The notes under the pieces were generated by a model. It saw only the letters and a list, made by a program, of their open reading frames with translations. It ran no database searches and had not been told where the DNA came from. DNA of 64,000 nucleotides, taken from the NCBI RefSeq assembly GCF_022539505.1, contig NC_061514.1, positions 335,031,090 to 335,095,089 of the forward strand. The letters run 5' to 3'. This DNA comes from Lolium rigidum. Its lineage: Eukaryota; Streptophyta; Magnoliopsida; Poales; Poaceae. The translations under genes and the position numbers were made by a program. Positions 42,080-58,869 of the stretch are shown here, one piece after another; the first letter of the stretch is position 1, and every line of letters begins with the position of its first letter.

Positions 42080-42318
42080 CTCCCTCCGTTCTTGTTTAGT
42101 CTACATTATAGGAAAAAATCAGATAAATTAGTAGTGCATTTATTAGTACTACTTAAATTGGTAAACATCCAAACCAAGCTAAATTAGAAATAGTGACATC
42201 CAGTAGATAAAGGAGGAACACTAAGTTTTTCGTATTCTTGTTAACTAAAAGCTAGAATGCAGAATATTTTAGAAGAAATTTTAGGCCTAAAATGCGGAGT
42301 ATTTCAGGACGGAGGGAG
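42080..42318. mobile_element. Stowaway MITE (239 bp)
   Basis: CTCCCTCCGTTC at the left and GGACGGAGGGAG at the right are inverted repeats, flanked by TA on both sides (42078-42079 and 42319-42320). A typical Stowaway (Tc1/mariner) miniature element. Confidence 0.92.
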
Positions 42319-42320
42319 TA

Positions 42321-43034
42321 TATATTACTACCTAATGTATATATTACTACCTAATGTTACTTCCCACTATGACTAGTTTTATCCTGCCGCGGCAAAGTTG
42401 GCTATGACATGTCGATTCATGAGGGGGTGGATGTTGACATGTAAGCCCGACGTAAATTGACCGAGCCGTTTTAAGGATGTGTTTAGTATCTTGGGCTGAT
42501 TTTAGGATTTATTCGGGTATTGCTACCAGCACACTTGCTCGTTTGGATTGAGGCATTGAGCCATGCCAGAATTGACATGTTGTTTGGTTGTTTGTATCGT
42601 TTGGGCTATAAAAAAGTCATTTTGTTTGTTTGCCTGCGCCAACCTAAAATGTCGATGGAGATAAAACGACACGTGTTTGGTACCATCCATGCAAGAGTAA
42701 GGTCACCTCTTCTCTGTAGGGGTGACCTTACCATACGATCACCTCCATCACAAATAGATATCGCAGTTTAACAGTTCAGCAGTTGCACACTTACGAAGAT
42801 AGCAGTTCATGAATTCATCTCTATCTACTACGAATGATAGTTTGTAACGACATTCTCTAGCTACTACGAATGACAGTTTATCATCACATCGGAGTTCAAC
42901 AAAGGGGAGGCACAGGGTAGTTCAACAAATGGGGATCAAAGAGGGGTTATTCTTCTTCACTTCTTCTCCTTCTCAAATGGTGGTCTAGCCTCTGGCCTCC
43001 ACATTGCGTTTGCCCACTCGAGCCACTTCTCCTT
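42321..43034. other. Spacer with possible PIF-like element end
   Basis: Contains 'TGTTTGGTTGTTTGTATCG' near 42580 and a small inverted pair 'AAGGTCACC...GGTGACCTT' at 42700-42730. The right part (42780-43034) leads into the transposase pseudogene. No gene. Confidence 0.4.
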
Positions 43035-44150
43035 CTAGGCTTCATTGTCATCTACCTTCACGCTATGGCTGATCTCAACTTCATCAAAACTCAAAACATC
43101 TTGGAAGAAGTCATTCTCGTCCCAACCTAATATCCACTTGTGAAGAATGCAACAGGCAAGGACCAGCTTTACTTGAGCCTCAAAAGTGTTGAAGGGTTTC
43201 TGGTCAAGGACCTTAAATCTATTCTTCAAAGCAGCAAACACCCTCTCAATAGTGACTCTAAGGCTTGAGTGTCTCAAATTGAACAACTCTTTCGCATTCT
43301 GAGGTTTGTTCCTTGGACTAAACTCGTTGAGGTGGTACCTTGTTTTCCTGAAGGAAGGTAGAATACCAGGTCATCATGCATATCCAGCATCTTCTAGATA
43401 GAACTTACCATCAGGAGTTTGCAACCCATCAAGCCTTGACAATCTGTCAGACAGGATGCTTGCATCATGAGCTGAACCCTCCCAACCAGCAAGCACGTAT
43501 GTGAACCTCATATCGAAATCCACAGCTGCTAGCACGTTCTAATTGGTGTAGTGCTTCCTCCCACAAAATGTTGCAGACATTGATGCGAGTACCTTTACAG
43601 TCACATGAGTGCCATCAATAGCTCCAATGCAATACTTTCAAACAATGAGTACACAGTCATGTTTCTAATAATACCACACATCTGATAAGTAGAACGAACA
43701 TGATTTTGTACTCACCCTGAAATACAGGAACCACCTGTAGTTGTTCTTGATCTTGGGTGGTGTGTTGTTTGCTGGTGGCTTGATCATTTCACATGTGAGC
43801 TCCCCAACTGCGTACAACACCTGCTGGAAGTACCGAGAGATAGTCTCCGTGGATCACCTGAATATGTTATCGATCACCCTGAACCTCTGGTTATGACCCA
43901 CGACATGAAGAAAAAATGTGACGTGTTCTTCCACAAAGGTTTGTATGCTATCAACTAGCAGTCCTCTCTCCTTGAACGTTTTCACAAGTGCATAGAAAGG
44001 GGCTCTCCTTATCTGAAGCATTTGGCTAGCCTCTACATCTGCAGTTGTAGATGTAGTTTAGGTTGACAATCCTCTCATGATCTCGTTCTAACATAGGACC
44101 GTAGGTGATAGGAGGAAAAGCAACACGCCTGACTGCTCTCTTTTTTCACG
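43035..44150 (-). pseudogene. PIF/Harbinger transposase (DDE_Tnp_4 type), decayed
   Basis: Reading minus from about 44100: 'LLVDSIQTFVEEHVTFFLHV' and 'HNQRFRVIDNIF' (helix-turn-helix-like N-terminus), 'ETISRYFQQVLYAVGELTCE', an apparent intron, then 'IGAIDGTHVTVKV' (first catalytic Asp), 'VLAGWEGSAHDASILSDRL' (second Asp), 'GKFYLEDAGYA', and 'FNLRHSSLRVTIERVFAALK' (catalytic Glu), ending at 43035. The D-D-E set is visible, but stops (e.g. near 43543, 43374 and 43858) and shifts break it. Family enzymes cut and join element ends at TWA sites. Confidence 0.82.
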
Positions 44151-45126
44151 AGCAGGATCCATGCTTAAGCTCGGTTCATGCTCTTAATGAACAAAGCTAA
44201 ATTTATTTTTTACCCGTTAAAGTTAATGATCTAAGCCGACAAGTTTTGTGAGCTACTCGTTAATGTCGGTAGTAACCAATAGTTTGCCAGTATTATGATC
44301 TATCTCAGAGAAAGGGCGTCCTAGGTCCTCCAAGGCTTCAGTGACGGTGACGACTCCGGCTTACGCTCCTCGACGGGCTTCTTGTTACGATCAAGCCGCC
44401 GATACAATTGATGAATCTTCATGAGCCTCCACGGGTGCTCTATGAGTTCATTTTGCATCTGGTGAAAAATATTTGCGTTACGAAGTTTTGCATGCTTGGT
44501 GAAAAATCAGAAAAATCGGCATTCACCTAGTGATCAACATCCAAAAAAGGACCTTGGCACTCATAGGGACCAACATGTCTATTCGCCCGAGTCTTGCGGT
44601 AAGAGCATGGTACCAAACAATACCAAATCAAGTTTGGAGCACACCAAATATCCGTTCGACATACGGTTCTTCTATTTAGTGCATGCAATCAATGCTTCCA
44701 AATATCTTAGAAAATCCATCCTAGGGCACTCTCAAATAGTCTTTCTCAAACTCATGCTTCCCAGAAAATAATCTCGCTACATTTTGTACCACAACTCTAT
44801 AGAATTAATACATGCATATAATAGCAGTAGACTCACTAATGCGAAGGTAGTCGTCCTGACCATCGACATGCAAGCATCCTCATGGGAGCGATGCACTCAG
44901 TGGCGGACCCAGGAAAGAATTGGAGGGTGTGCAAACCTTCAAAAAAAAAAGTTCGCACTACCCCATGTGATATGAAGATTTGCCAAATCAATAGCATATA
45001 TAGCTAATGTGATACACAACATTGTAGATCAACACATGGGTTTCAGTTTTACATGATTCCAATACAAATAGCTCAAAACATTAACCAAGTCTTACATTAT
45101 GAAATGAAATATAGAAAATTACATCA

Positions 45127-45715
45127 CTAGGATTTGGTAAATCTACGTTCTTTCATTCCCATGAAGGTTTCAACTATGTCATCTTCACTTACTTTCAAGA
45201 ACACATCTCGCTCAATGAATGTCACTAAGTAATAGTTCAAGAGGTCATCACCCATACTATTTCTCAACTTGTTTTTCACAAGACTCATTGAAGAAAATGC
45301 TCTTTCAACATTCGTCGTCGCCACCGGTAAGAGCAATATCAACTTGACAAGTAAGTAGACTAGATCATAAACAACATGCTTGTTTGTTTCAACAAGCTTA
45401 ATAGAGAGCTCACCAAGATGATTTACACATTTGAACCTATCATCCCTTCTCATATCATTGATAAAGGTATCAAGTTGGAATTCAAGCCTTATCAAAGACA
45501 AGCTTGGAAATTCATTGGGGTAGAAGCTTGCAAGTTTGATTACCTTTTGTGCATCATAAGAAGCAAATGAATTGAGGGGATTCAAAGCCGACATGCAAAT
45601 AAGCAACTCCATGTTAACCTCATCAAACCAATTATCAAGCTCTTGAATAATTTGATCAACGACACCAAGATACACTTCTCTTCTATACCGATCATCATTT
45701 GTTTGTATTTCATAA
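45127..45715 (-). pseudogene. hAT transposase, C-terminal dimerisation part
   Basis: Minus frame 'VYLGVVDQIIQELDNWFDEV' ... 'VATTNVERAFSSMSLVKNKL' ... 'GDDLLNYYLVTFIERDVFLK' to a TAG at 45127. The 'ATTNVERAFSSM---K--LR' block is the hAT family dimerisation signature (TTF-type/ZMYM1-like plant group). Upstream zinc finger and catalytic parts are absent. The frame itself is open for 182 codons, so the deletion may be recent, but no start region remains. Confidence 0.88.
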
Positions 45716-45812
45716 TACCGATGTGATCTTGGGCCTCATTTTTAGTCTGAAAAAGAGCAGGTAAAAAAAAATCTTCAGAATTCCAGGGTGTGCAATGGCA
45801 CACCCTGCACAC

Positions 45813-47308
45813 TGATGTCTACGGGTGCTTCTATTCTTGTAGACAGTGTTGGGCCTCCAAGAGCAGAGGTTTGTAGAACAGCAGCAAGTTTCCCTTAAGT
45901 GGATCACCCAAGGTTTATCGAACTCAGGGAGGAAGAGGTCAAAGATATCCCTCTCAAGCAACCCTGCAATCACGATACAAGAAGTCTCTTGTGTCCCCAA
46001 CACACCTAATACACTTGTCAGATGTATAGGTGCACTAGTTCGGCGAAGAGATAGTGAAATACAAGTAGTATGGATGTGTATGAGTGGTAATAGAAATCTG
46101 AATAAAATATGGCAGCGAGTAAACATGCAACAGAACAGTAAATAAGCGGTGTTTGCAGTATTGGAAACAAGGCCTATGGATCATACTTTCACTAGTGGAC
46201 ACTCTCAACATTGATCACATAATAAATAAGTTCTCTTCCTTTGTGCTACATATACTCTTGTTTGATAATGAACACCATTCGTTGTGTAGGGCTACAAGAG
46301 CACCTCAATGCCGGAGTTAACAAGCTCCACAACATTCGGCATTCATGTTTAAGTAACCTTTAGAGCATAATAGATCTTTGCAATTTAAACCGAGTACTAA
46401 CATAGCATACACACCTGTCACCTTTACACTATGAAGGGGGAATAAATCACATCAATACTATCATAGTAATAATTAACTCCATAACCTACAAGAGATTATG
46501 ATCATAACCTACGCCAAGAACTACACGATGCACACACTCGTCACCATTACACCGTGAAGGAGGAATAGACTACTTTAATAACATCACAAGAGTAGCACAT
46601 AGACTAATAGTGATACAAAGCTCATATGAATCTCAATCATGTAAGGCAGCTCATGAGATCATTGTATTGAAGTACATAGGAGAGAGATTAACCACATAGC
46701 TACCGGTACAGCCCTTAGCCTCGATGGAGAACTACTCCCTCCTCATGGGAGACAGCAGCGTTGATGAAGATGGCGGTGGTGTCGATGGAGAAGCCTTCCG
46801 GGGCACTTCCCCGTCCCGACGGCGTGCCGGAACGAGACTCCTGTCCCCCAGATCTTGGCTTCGCGATGGCGGCGGCTCTGGAAGGTTTCTCGTACCGTGG
46901 CTTTTCCGTCTCGAAGATTTAGGTCAGGGACCTTTATATAGGCGAAGAGGCGGAGTCGGAGGGGGTACGGAGCCGCCACACAATAGGGTGGCGCGGGCCC
47001 TAGCTCGGCCGCGCCAGCCCCATGTGTGGGCCCCCGTGGCTCTCCTCCGGTGGCTCTCGGGTGTTCGGAAGCTTCGTGGAATTATAAGATGTCGGGCGTT
47101 GATTTCGTCCAATTCCGAGAATATTTCCTTACTAGGATTTCTGAAACCAAAAACAGCGAGAAAACAGGAATCGGCACTTCGGCATATCGTTAATAGGTTA
47201 GTTCCGGAAAACGCATCAAAACGATATAAAGTGTGAACAAAACATGTAGGTATTGTCATAAAACTAGCATGGAACATAAGAAATTATAGATACATTTGAG
47301 ACGTATCA
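45813..47308 (-). mobile_element. Solo LTR with 5-bp target duplication
   Basis: Minus strand begins TGATACGTCTC at 47308 and ends GTAGACATCA at 45813. CACAC flanks both sides (45808-45812 and 47309-47313). It is the same family as the 35771-41355 element (TATA at 46940-46933, matching 'GGAGAACTACTCCCTCCTCA' region) but inverted and clearly more diverged and shorter (1496 versus 1718 bp). Solo LTRs arise by recombination between the two LTRs of one element. Confidence 0.93.
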
Positions 47309-48149
47309 CACACCCGCTGCGTCCGCCAATGGATGCACTTCTGGATTGATGAGAAACCAGGGGTGCCAATTCCATCGTGTTTCAGCACGAAATACTTGTT
47401 GTATTCTCTCACGCCATAAAGAATCGACATGAACACGTCCATGCTCATCCTGTAGAGCCTCCTAAACTTGTTGGTGTATGTTGCATCGTAGGCAAAGTAG
47501 TCGGTGTAGAGCATGATATGACCCTCCATCCTCTGTGGAAGCTTTGATTTTTTTCTCCCAAGTTCAAACCTCCACGTCGTGGCCCCTTCTTCTGCTCGGC
47601 ATAGTGCATTTTTTAATAGGGGCGAGGTTCGAGAGGTTCGCCTGAACGTCGGCATCGAATGCGTCCTCCTCCTCCATGGGTCCATCAGTTGATGGATCAT
47701 CAACTCGTTGTCGTTGTCCATTTCTATGGGTCGAAACAAATTGTCAATCAAACCACCAGCGGTGAGAGAGGCAAGAACCACACGCAGTTGCGCCTACCAA
47801 TCAAACAGCCGAACACCTTGTGCGCGCGGTTGATGCGCGGAGTAGACGCTGCGTTTGGGGTCGAATCGGCGAACAACCGATGGCAGTTGGGTGAAGGAGG
47901 GGGCTCTAGAAGCTGGCGCATGCGAACTATCTCGTCGAAATGGCCGAAGGCAGTAGACGCGGGAGTAGGAGGCGCATCTCAAAAGAGAGGCGCGAGGGGA
48001 GACATAGGTGAACTGCGTCTTCCATCCATGACATTGAGGGCGTGCCCTATGTAGTGGGATGACCTGAGGATGCCGAAGACCGTATTAGGTCGCATGGGAC
48101 CAAATAGGTCTTTGGGGCCGCGACTGGGCGTGGTTATCTATTCGGTGTA

Positions 48150-48464
48150 CTCCCTCCGTCCACAAATAAGTGGACGCGCACGGTTTTCAAGAGACCTTAA
48201 ACTTTTTGTAAAAAAATATCTCATTCCTTCAATCAATCTGCTCATTAATCAAGAAAATGTTTTGATTTAGGTGCTAATAAATATTGTGCATGCTAGTAAC
48301 CAATAAAACAACATTGAGAAACAAAAAATGTTTAATGGGGGCCGGGATCAAGGCATGCCCACTAGGAGCCTAAACGTAAAAAATATACCAAAAAGTCTAG
48401 ATGTACACTTATTTGTAGATTTCTTTAGAAGGCTAGATATCCACTTATTTGTAGACGGAGGGAG
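48150..48464. mobile_element. Stowaway MITE (315 bp)
   Basis: CTCCCTCCGTCCACAAATAA at the left pairs with TTATTTGTAGACGGAGGGAG at the right, flanked by TA (48148-48149 and 48465-48466). It lies next to the Harbinger relic's right end. Confidence 0.92.
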
Positions 48465-49063
48465 TATCTAAAAAACGTTTTAAAAAATGCTTTGGAAACG
48501 TGACTGAACATGTTTTTGGGTTGGCCATCGCACGGATCTGTAGTTGTAGTTGTGATTGCTATGACGTATCCTCCGCAGAGTTGGCTGCGTGGTGGAGGAC
48601 TCGGAACTGATCTCGTGGGAGAGCAAAGGGTGGATTGGACAACTTGTCAAGCTGCCGAGTTTACTCACTCCGTTCACGTGAAAGTTTACTTACTCCATCT
48701 ACGCAAATTTAGATAAATTTAAGATACTCCCTCCAGCCCACCAAAAAATTTCTCGACTACATATATCTAAACTTTAACAAAGTTGAGACACTTTTGGTGA
48801 GACGGTGAGACGGAGAAATGTCTTTCATGGAACATATCTAAATTTGAATGAATTTTGATAAATAATCCAGATCCGGCATGGAGGGAGCTGCATGGTTCTA
48901 CAGTACGTCGCTTGGTCGACCAATGCTTCGGCAGACGTACAATGCAGTTTCACGTCAAGGATTTTTGTAGGCCAATCATCGCTACGACTTTGTTTGACGT
49001 GCAATGGATTCCCGTAAGACTACTCATAATGGAAGTATCATAGCTAGTATCATGCACTACACG
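48465..49063. other. Spacer with a degraded Stowaway end
   Basis: 48727-48815 starts 'ACTCCCTCCAGCCCACCAAA' and shows internal complementarity ('ACCAAAAAATTT' against 'ACTTTTGGTGAGACGG') but lacks a clean right end. The rest has no features, apart from ACTACACG (49056-49063), the target duplication of the next element. Confidence 0.55.
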
Positions 49064-49779
49064 CAGGGGCGAAGCTCCCCTTTGGGCAAGGCAGGGCAGC
49101 CGCCCTACCTTGATTTTTAGCGAATGTATTCAGATGCACGTGCTTTTTCTGAACAATTTGAGTGGTCGTACATTAAAAACGGACTTCGTATGAAAAAGTT
49201 ATGCTTGTTTTAGTGAATACTGCGCAAAACCAACTTCAAACCGAGAACATGAACTAGCTAAAAATATAGAGCCATTTTCTAGGTTTAATGTGAATAAGAT
49301 TGCTTGACTTGCAGATATTATTCATAATCTTACTATATACAAGATAACATTGAGCTACTTGTTATTCTTACACGGATAATTGGCGGTTTTAAAGATTTCT
49401 TGATATTTAAAAGGCACAACATGTTTCCACCGGTGACATTATCAACCAATTTAATCGTTTTTGCTTTTTCCGGTGGCGATGTCAAGAATTGAAATATATT
49501 TTTCTGGCGATAAAGATCATCAAGATCGAGTTGTGCATTAAATGAGGGATGTTCATAAGTTTTGATCGATAGAATTAAAGTAGATTTTTAAAAGGTAAAA
49601 GCTTTGTCATTAATATAAAAGAATTGGTCTGTTTGTAGGTTTTATTTATAATCAATTATGTTTATAGTTTTATTGTAATTATTGATAACATTAATGTTTC
49701 ATTACTATTTTTTTTATCTTTGCATCATTTTTCAAGAGCTCGCCGCCCTACCTCAGATTATTTTCGTCCTTCGCCACTG
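49064..49779. mobile_element. Non-autonomous hAT element (716 bp) with 8-bp target duplication
   Basis: Left end CAGGGGCGAAGCTCCC and right end, read on minus, CAGTGGCGAAGGACG, flanked by ACTACACG on both sides (49056-49063 and 49780-49787). Inner bases also pair ('GCCGCCCTACCT' near both ends). No coding sequence. Typical of hAT-derived passenger elements. Confidence 0.9.
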
Positions 49780-49787
49780 ACTACACG

Positions 49788-50570
49788 CATGCAAAAAGCT
49801 GATGTGTCATATCAATTAATGATGAAAGACATGATAGTGGTATCATAGCACGTAAAACTAGAAAAATTAATGGCAAACAAATCTGGTACACACTTTTGTA
49901 TCAGTATTCTACAAATCATTAAATACATGTAACATATGATACTACTACATGATACTATGCATTGTGTAGATAGTATCGTACACTAGCATCATATGGAAAA
50001 GTCCGGGTTGAACCTGGGTGCATGTGAACCCTAGTTGGAAATGCATTTTCCAAATGTTAAAAAATTCTGAAATAAAAATATCCGGGTACGTACGCATGTT
50101 TCATGTGTGCGTAGAAAGTTTTCGCGGAGAAACCACTTTTTTTATTTCAGAATCTAAAAAAGACAAAATACGTCACATATATACTGCTATATAGCCCTGT
50201 AAAATTTCACTTTTTTGCCGAGACAAAATAAAAGGTTTTTTCGTCACGAAACTCATGTCCAGGGCACATATTTGAGATCATCTGGGAAATCATTTTGTGT
50301 TTCAATTTTTAAAACATGTTTTGACATCACAAACGGAACTTTTCAAAAAGTGGGTTCACATGCCCCCATGTTCCATATATGCAGTCTCAGCATCATATGC
50401 GTGATACTACTATATGATACTCCCCATTGTGACTAGTCTAATCCATTTGCTCCATCCGTTTCCAACTTTTTTTCAAGTTGACCCGCTTTTGTTTACTTCT
50501 AGAACTACAATGATGTGTTGTGCGTATTCACAATAGGATGTGAAAAACTAGGCAAAAGGGGTGCGTGCGA
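49788..50570. other. MITE-like inverted repeat region, no gene
   Basis: 50013-50040 'TGAACCTGGGTGCATGTGAACCC' (first 20 bases) and 50349-50375 'GTGGGTTCACATGCCCCCAT' form inverted ends of a ~370-bp AT-rich element with several long A/T runs. No target duplication resolved. The stretch before it (49788-50010) is featureless. Confidence 0.5.
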
Positions 50571-50579
50571 GAGTTCGAC

Positions 50580-51485
50580 CCCTACTCAAGCTCAAGCACA
50601 ACGCTGTAGGCGTTATCGGGTTCTCGTCGATTCAGAAGTGCACCGCCGCCATGAGGATGCTTGCATACGGAGCACTTGTCGATACACAGGACAACTACCG
50701 TCGCATGAGTGAGTCTACTGCCATTGAGTGCATGTACAAGTTTTGTCGAGCTGTGGTGGGAAAGTTTGGCAAATACTACTTGAGAGGGCCAACTGAGGAA
50801 GAGACTGCAAGGATCATGGCACAAAATGCTGCCAGAGGATTCCATGGAATGCTTGGAAGCATCGATTGCATGCATTGGTCATGGAAGAACTTCCCGTTTT
50901 CTTGGCAAGGTATATACAAATGGCGTCATGGATATTGCAGTGTGTTGCTTGAAGCTGTGGCAGATTATGACATGTGGATTTTGCATTCTTTATTTGGCAT
51001 GGCGGGATCACACAATGACATCAACGTGTTGCAGCAGTCTCCGATGTTCAGCAGACTAATGGAAGGCCATGCTCCACCATACAACTATGAGATCAATGAC
51101 CACCAATATACCAAAGGCTATTATCTAGCCGATGGTATATATCCAAAATGGGCCACTTTTGTCAAAACAATCTCGAATCCACCAGGTCTGAATAATCTCC
51201 ACTTTGCTACGCGACAGGAGGCTTGTAGGAAGGATGTCGAGCGGGCATTTGGTGTGCTTCAAGCTCAATTTGCAATTGTCCGGTACCTTGCTCTAAGCTG
51301 ATCTCACGACCAAATGTGGGAGGTGATGCATGCTTGTGTGATCATGCACAACATGATCATCGAGGATGACCGCAAGAATCATGCCAGGACACATGTTGGT
51401 CCCTATGAGTGTCAGGGCCCTCTTGCGGAGGTTGATCATGAGTTGCCTGCTGATTTTGCTGATTTCCTCGCCATGCACGCATAGA
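50580..51485 (+). pseudogene. Harbinger (Plant_tran-type) transposase, lacking its N-terminus
   Basis: Open from about 50580 ('LKHNAVGVIGFSSIQKC') through 'TAAMRMLAYGALVDTQDNYR', 'GFHGMLGSIDCMHWSWKNFP' (first catalytic Asp), 'LHSLFGMAGSHNDINVLQQS' (second Asp) and 'RQEACRKDVERAFGVLQAQF' (Glu) to a TGA at 51299-51301, where relatives have Trp. The frame then continues with 'SHDQMWEVMHACVIMHNMI' and 'DHELPADFADFLAMHA' to about 51485. All three DDE residues are intact; only the in-frame stop and missing N-terminus make it defective. This is a better preserved copy of the same group as the relic at 44330-48133. Confidence 0.85.
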
Positions 51486-56966
<5,481 letters not shown>

Positions 56967-58003
56967 GCTGAAGCTTAATATAGGTTCCAGGTTTTTGAAG
57001 TGTAATGGCCTTCATTTACCCATGTTGACTACATTTAGATGCCACTTCGGTGGCCAATTTTTTGTCAAATGTTGAGATGAGCCAGGTACAGTCAGATGTC
57101 ATAGGAAATTAACTGACCGCCCCTATTGTTGAATCCAATACGATGGCGCAAAATATATTCTTTGTTGTACACAATATATGTCTTGTTGACCCCTTGTTGA
57201 TCGCTTCCTCAACAATGTGCATACTTCTTCAGGTCTTTGCATTTTACAAACCAATGATATTCAGTCCACAAGATAATACACAATCGCAGATTACCAACTG
57301 TGTTTGGCATTGCGGTGAATTTGGCTCAACCAGTTCCTATTCCAGTTTCTATTTACCCCCGGACTTTGTTAAAGAAGAAAAGAAGTGCCTCGTTCATGAA
57401 GAAAAGAAGTGCCTGGTTCACGAAGAAAAGAGATATGCGTAGTTGAGGACATTCTGTTCATCATGCAGCTTCATGCCTGATCGAACTGAAACATCTCACC
57501 CGTATACCTTTCTTCCCTACGGGCTGTAGGAAGACAGATGGCACGGGATGCGTTTTTGAGAAATCCAATTCCAAAAATGACGGATTCTAAAAAAAAACTC
57601 AAAAAAATGACATATACAAAGTTGATTAGTTGATGGGAAGTGCTTCCGGACAGCTTTTAGAGGCATGGGTTAGTCACATCCCTCGATTTTTTAGGTTTTG
57701 TTGATCTTGCCGTTTGTGTTTCGAGGTTGGTGTTCTCATGTTTTAATTTTTTTTCTTTTCAATTGATTTTCAATTAAATCTATATGCTTGTGCGTAGATT
57801 GTCTTATGCATTGTAGATGTGTGTGTGCGCTTAGGATATATATATAGTTGGTTGCTCTCTAATGCTTGAAACTCACTCACCGGACATTTTGCCTACATGT
57901 TCTCGATGGTGCCGTCTTCGCCATGAGGTTAGGGTTTAGAGGGTCATCATAGCATTGCTCAGAATAATATTTATAGAGGACGGGGTGGGAACGCCATGTG
58001 TTA
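56967..58003. other. NTRC 3' UTR and spacer with a 24-bp repeat
   Basis: After the stop, a likely 3' UTR runs to about 57200. At 57373-57435 'GAAGAAAAGAAGTGCCTCGT' recurs with period 24, 2.5 copies. The remainder (57440-58000) is AT-rich with TA repeats near 57838 and no gene. TTA at 58001-58003 is the probable target site of the next element. Confidence 0.5.
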
Positions 58004-58810
58004 GAGCATCTCCACTCGCGTCCCCCAAACCGTCTTCCAAAGGGATTTGGGGCACGCCGGACAAAAAAACGTTCCCAACCGCGTCCCTCAAAGACGTTTT
58101 TTGTCCGCCGCGCCCCGAGCCCGTTCCCGCCCCACAGGAGATACTCCGGACACGCCGGACACAACGAAAAGCGAGGCGGGCTCCCACATGTCGGTGACTA
58201 TTTCCATAAACCGTTGGTTCGCACCTTTTTTCTCGTCGCTCCTTCCCTCCCGCGCCTCCCACCCCTCCGCCGCCGCTGGATTTGCCAGCCGTTTCGACGG
58301 CTGATCTTTTCTGAGAGTCGGCACCGTCGTCGCGGCTGGCACTCTTGCTGCACGTTTCGCCGCCGCCGCTTCGCCAGCGAGCACCAGAACGCGCCGTCAA
58401 ATCCGTCCCACCTCCGCGCACACAAGGTGTTCGACGACTTGCCAGGTAGGCGCGATTGGTCGCTGTTCGTTGCCTCGTCTGCCGCGGCGCAATTTTAACC
58501 ATTGATTTTGCTTTAGACATGGATAGCGATGACGAGATGCTTGCCCTACTGGTGGAGGACGAGCAAACCTTCGACGACGACCTCCGGGAGCATTTGCTGA
58601 TCATCGCGTCCCTCCAGGACATGCTTGACGCCGAGGCGGAGAAGAGGAAGAGGCCGCGCCGAGGAGGATCAAGGCCGAGGAGAAAGAAGTCGAAGCCCCG
58701 GTAGAGGATGGAGGGACATACCATGCTGCACAACAACAACTTCGCAGATGACGCAACTCATGCTGACAATTTTCGGCGCCGGTACAGGATGAGCAAGGAT
58801 GATTTATGAA
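58004..58810 (+). mobile_element. 5' fragment of a Harbinger element with transposase N-terminus
   Basis: The left end GAGCATCTCCACTCGCGTCC follows TTA. After a GC-rich leader and an intron-like stretch ending TTGCTTTAG (58517), an ATG at 58519 starts 'MDSDDEMLALLVEDEQTFDD', then 'LREHLLIIASLQDMLDAEAE' and a basic stretch. A TAG at about 58702 lies where relatives have Gln ('KPR-RMEG'), followed by 'RMEGHTMLHNNNFADDATHA' and 'RRRYRMSKDD'. Sequence homology ends at about 58810, so the catalytic part and right end are missing. It corresponds to the N-terminal part lacking in the copy at 50580-51485. Confidence 0.8.
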
Positions 58811-58869
58811 CGGAAAACAAGTGTTGATGCTTTCTTAACAGATAAGCTAGATCACCAAGTAAATATAGT

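Larger units (their letters stand above)
44898..47331 (-). mobile_element. Deleted hAT element with intact 8-bp target duplication
   Basis: Left end CAGTGGCGGACCCAGG (44898) and right end, read on minus, CATTGGCGGACGCAGC (47331), with GATGCACT directly repeated at 44890-44897 and 47332-47339. Both fit hAT elements. It contains only the C-terminal part of a hAT transposase (45127-45710) and is itself interrupted by a solo LTR (45813-47308). Without the LTR it is about 930 bp, so it is a deletion derivative that depends on a full-length relative. Confidence 0.9.
44330..48133 (-). mobile_element. Harbinger (Plant_tran-type) relic split by a hAT element
   Basis: The right end (5' on minus), near 48110-48133, reads on plus 'CTTTGGGGCCGCGACTGGG' and is followed by TTA (48134-48136). 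The coding part starts with ATG at 47721 ('MDNDNELMIHQLMDP') and 'RMEGHIMLYTDYFAYDATYT', 'NKFRRLYRMSMDVFMSI', 'LKHDGIGTPGFSSIQKC', reaching the hAT target site at 47332. It resumes beyond the hAT at 44897 with 'MRMLAC', 'FSKIFGSIDCMH', 'ERIFGVLQT' and 'NELIEHPWRLM' to about 44400. The section between 'FGSIDCMH' and 'ERIFGVLQ' is internally deleted. The left terminus was not found, so 44330 is approximate. Confidence 0.75.

Noticed and set aside
50561..50583. Start of the Harbinger frame at 50561 as a true start codon
   Set aside because: The first residues do not match relatives, which have a long N-terminal region before 'LKHD'; the frame is only open there by chance, and the gene lacks its real start.
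57936..58739. 267-codon minus-strand frame
   Set aside because: Antisense to the leader and N-terminal exon of the Harbinger fragment, whose plus-strand reading matches relatives.
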